From Dickeya zeae NCPPB 2538 (GTDB taxonomy: Bacteria; Pseudomonadota; Gammaproteobacteria; Enterobacterales; Enterobacteriaceae): a stretch of 64,000 nt of DNA. A program made the translations under genes and the position numbers. The notes beneath the pieces were generated by a model, which saw only the letters and a list, made by a program, of their open reading frames with translations, made no database searches and was not told the origin of the DNA. Of the stretch, positions 62,689 to 64,000 are shown piece after piece; the stretch's first letter is position 1, and each line of letters opens with the position of its first letter. The stretch lies in the NCBI RefSeq assembly GCF_000406165.1, contig NZ_CM001977.1, forward strand, positions 2,382,624 to 2,446,623, written 5' to 3'.

Positions 62689-63420
62689 ATGAAAAAACTG
62701 CTCGTTGCCGCCCTGCTCGGCGGCTTAAGTCTTTCCGCTGGCGCAGCTGAGACCATTCGTTTTGCCACGGAAGCCTCCTACCCTCCGTTTGAGTCGGTAG
62801 ACGCCAGCAACCAGATCGTCGGTTTTGATATCGATCTTGCTAACGCACTGTGTAAACAGATTCAGGCTACCTGTACCTTCAGCAATCAGGCATTCGATAG
62901 TCTGATCCCGGGCCTGAAATTCCGTCGCTACGATGCGGTCATCGCCGGTATGGACATCACCCCGGAACGCCAGCAGCAGGTGTCATTTACCCAGCCGTAC
63001 TATGAGAACTCAGCGCTGTTCATCGCTCAGAAAGACAAACTGGCTGATATCGCCGCGCTCAAAGGCAAACGCGTCGGCGTGCAGAATGGCACCACACACC
63101 AGAAATACCTGCTGGATAAGCATAAAGACATCACCGTTGTGCCGTATGACAGCTACCAGAATGCTGTGCTGGATCTGAAAAATGGTCGTCTGGACGCCGT
63201 CTTTGGTGACACTGCCGTTGTGAACGAGTGGCTGAAAGAGAACCCGAACCTGGCATCTGTTGGCACTAAAGTGACCGATAAAGACTACTTTGGCATCGGT
63301 TTGGGTATTGCGGTTCGCCAGAACAATGATGAGCTGGTGAAAAAATTCAACGATGCGCTGAACAACATCAAGCAGGATGGCACCTACCAGACCATCTACA
63401 AGAAATGGTTCCAGCAGTAA
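62689..63420 (+). CDS. artI: Arginine ABC transporter periplasmic binding protein
   Basis: 243 residues. The signal peptide MKKLLVAALLGGLSLSAGA ends before AETIRFATEASYPPFES. SBP family 3 motifs are GFDIDLANALC, FDSLIPGLKFRRYDAVIAGMDITPER and GTTHQKYL. It is closer to E. coli ArtI (FATEASYPPFES, DKDYFG.GLGIAVRQ, KKWFQ end) than to ArtJ. It lies 17 bp after artP in the artPIQM order. Confidence 0.95.
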   Translation: MKKLLVAALLGGLSLSAGAAETIRFATEASYPPFESVDASNQIVGFDIDLANALCKQIQATCTFSNQAFDSLIPGLKFRRYDAVIAGMDITPERQQQVSFTQPYYENSALFIAQKDKLADIAALKGKRVGVQNGTTHQKYLLDKHKDITVVPYDSYQNAVLDLKNGRLDAVFGDTAVVNEWLKENPNLASVGTKVTDKDYFGIGLGIAVRQNNDELVKKFNDALNNIKQDGTYQTIYKKWFQQ

Positions 63421-63435
63421 TCCGATAGAAAATCA

Positions 63436-64000
63436 ATGATTGAATTTCAACCTCTAGCAAGCGCCGCCGGGATGACCGTCGGCCTTGCCGTTTGCGCTCT
63501 GGTGCTCGGGCTGCTGCTGGCTATGCTGTTTGCCCTGTGGGAAACCGCACGCTGGAAAGTTATCAGTGCCTGCGGCACTGCCGTCGTCACGTTACTGCGC
63601 GGTTTACCAGAAATCCTGGTGGTGCTGTTTATCTATTTCGGCTCATCGCAATTGATGCTGATGCTGTCAGATGGCTTTACACTCAATCTCGGTGTGGTAC
63701 AGATCCCCGTTAAGCTGGCGATAGATAACTTTGAAGTCAGCCCGTTTCTGTGTGGCGTAATTGCCTTGTCGCTGCTGTATGCCGCTTATGCGTCGCAAAC
63801 GCTGCGTGGCGCGCTGAAAGCGGTGCCACAAGGGCAATGGGAGTCTGGTCAGGCACTGGGCATGAGCAAAGGCGTAATTTTCCGCCGCCTGATCATGCCA
63901 CAGATGTGGCGTCATGCCCTGCCCGGATTAGGCAACCAGTGGCTGGTGCTGCTCAAAGACACCGCGCTGGTTTCGCTTATCAGCGTTAATGACCTGATGC
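63436..64000 (+). CDS. artQ: Arginine ABC transporter permease (partial at window end)
   Basis: 188 codons are present from the ATG at 63436 (MIEFQPLASAAGMTVGLAVCALVLGLLL). Several membrane segments are visible. The HisMQ-type LLRGLPEILVVLF segment and the permease EAA loop region near GQWESGQALGMSKGVIFRRLIMPQMWRHALP are present. The E. coli protein has 238 residues, so about 50 residues lie beyond the window. It starts 15 bp after artI. Confidence 0.95.
   Translation, partial: MIEFQPLASAAGMTVGLAVCALVLGLLLAMLFALWETARWKVISACGTAVVTLLRGLPEILVVLFIYFGSSQLMLMLSDGFTLNLGVVQIPVKLAIDNFEVSPFLCGVIALSLLYAAYASQTLRGALKAVPQGQWESGQALGMSKGVIFRRLIMPQMWRHALPGLGNQWLVLLKDTALVSLISVNDLM

Overview
This window is chromosomal DNA from an enterobacterium. 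It looks like a plant-associated soft-rot member (Pectobacteriaceae, most like Dickeya). The his operon, ihfB-rpsA-cmk, serC-aroA, focA-pflB-pflA, serS-rarA-lolA-ftsK-lrp-trxB-cydDC-aat-infA-clpA-clpS-cspD, hcp-hcr and the art genes all read as close E. coli-type orthologues. The gene order departs from E. coli at several joints. The genus is an inference from gene order and protein similarity held in memory; no search was run.

Layout. 1-4552: a carboxylate module with a partial fumarylacetoacetate-hydrolase-family gene and a 2-hydroxycarboxylate transporter on the minus strand, divergent from a CitA/CitB (DpiB/DpiA)-type two-component system. Two arrays of 9-bp repeats and a CRP-like site lie between them. 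4822-6914: a methyl-accepting chemotaxis protein behind a sigma-28-type promoter. 7051-15338: yeeZ, then the complete his operon (hisL attenuator, hisGDCBHAFI). 15554-16204: an unrecognised small secreted protein at an apparent synteny joint. 16381-21924 (minus): ihfB, rpsA, cmk, aroA, serC. 22189-28826: ycaO, focA, pflB, pflA (formate and pyruvate fermentation). 29348-35852: an accessory stretch with two LysR regulators, ycaD, a secreted metallo-beta-lactamase-fold protein, a DsbA-family protein, a glutathione S-transferase and an orphan dmsD. 36134-44012 (minus): serS, rarA, lolA, ftsK, lrp. 44515-50263: trxB, cydD, cydC, aat, infA. 50542-53169 (minus): clpA, clpS. 53491-61592: cspD, ybjD, hcp-hcr, ybjT, amiD, ybjQ. 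61943-64000: artP, artI and artQ (cut by the window end).

How the genes work together. The his operon is a full histidine pathway under leader-peptide attenuation. focA-pflB-pflA and hcp-hcr are anaerobic functions, and each has an FNR-like box upstream. aat, clpS and clpA together make the leucine/phenylalanine N-degron pathway. lolA, ftsK, lrp, trxB and cydDC are housekeeping genes for the envelope, cell division, global regulation and redox balance. The end of the window encodes an arginine ABC importer.

The window is mostly core genome. The parts most worth a second look are the iterated 9-bp sites in the citrate-type promoter region, the secreted protein at 15554, the LysR/MBL/DsbA/GST cluster with orphan dmsD, the 17-bp perfect hairpin between pflB and pflA, and the 15-bp iterated repeats upstream of ybjT. 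No transposase, prophage, CRISPR array, tRNA or rRNA was seen.
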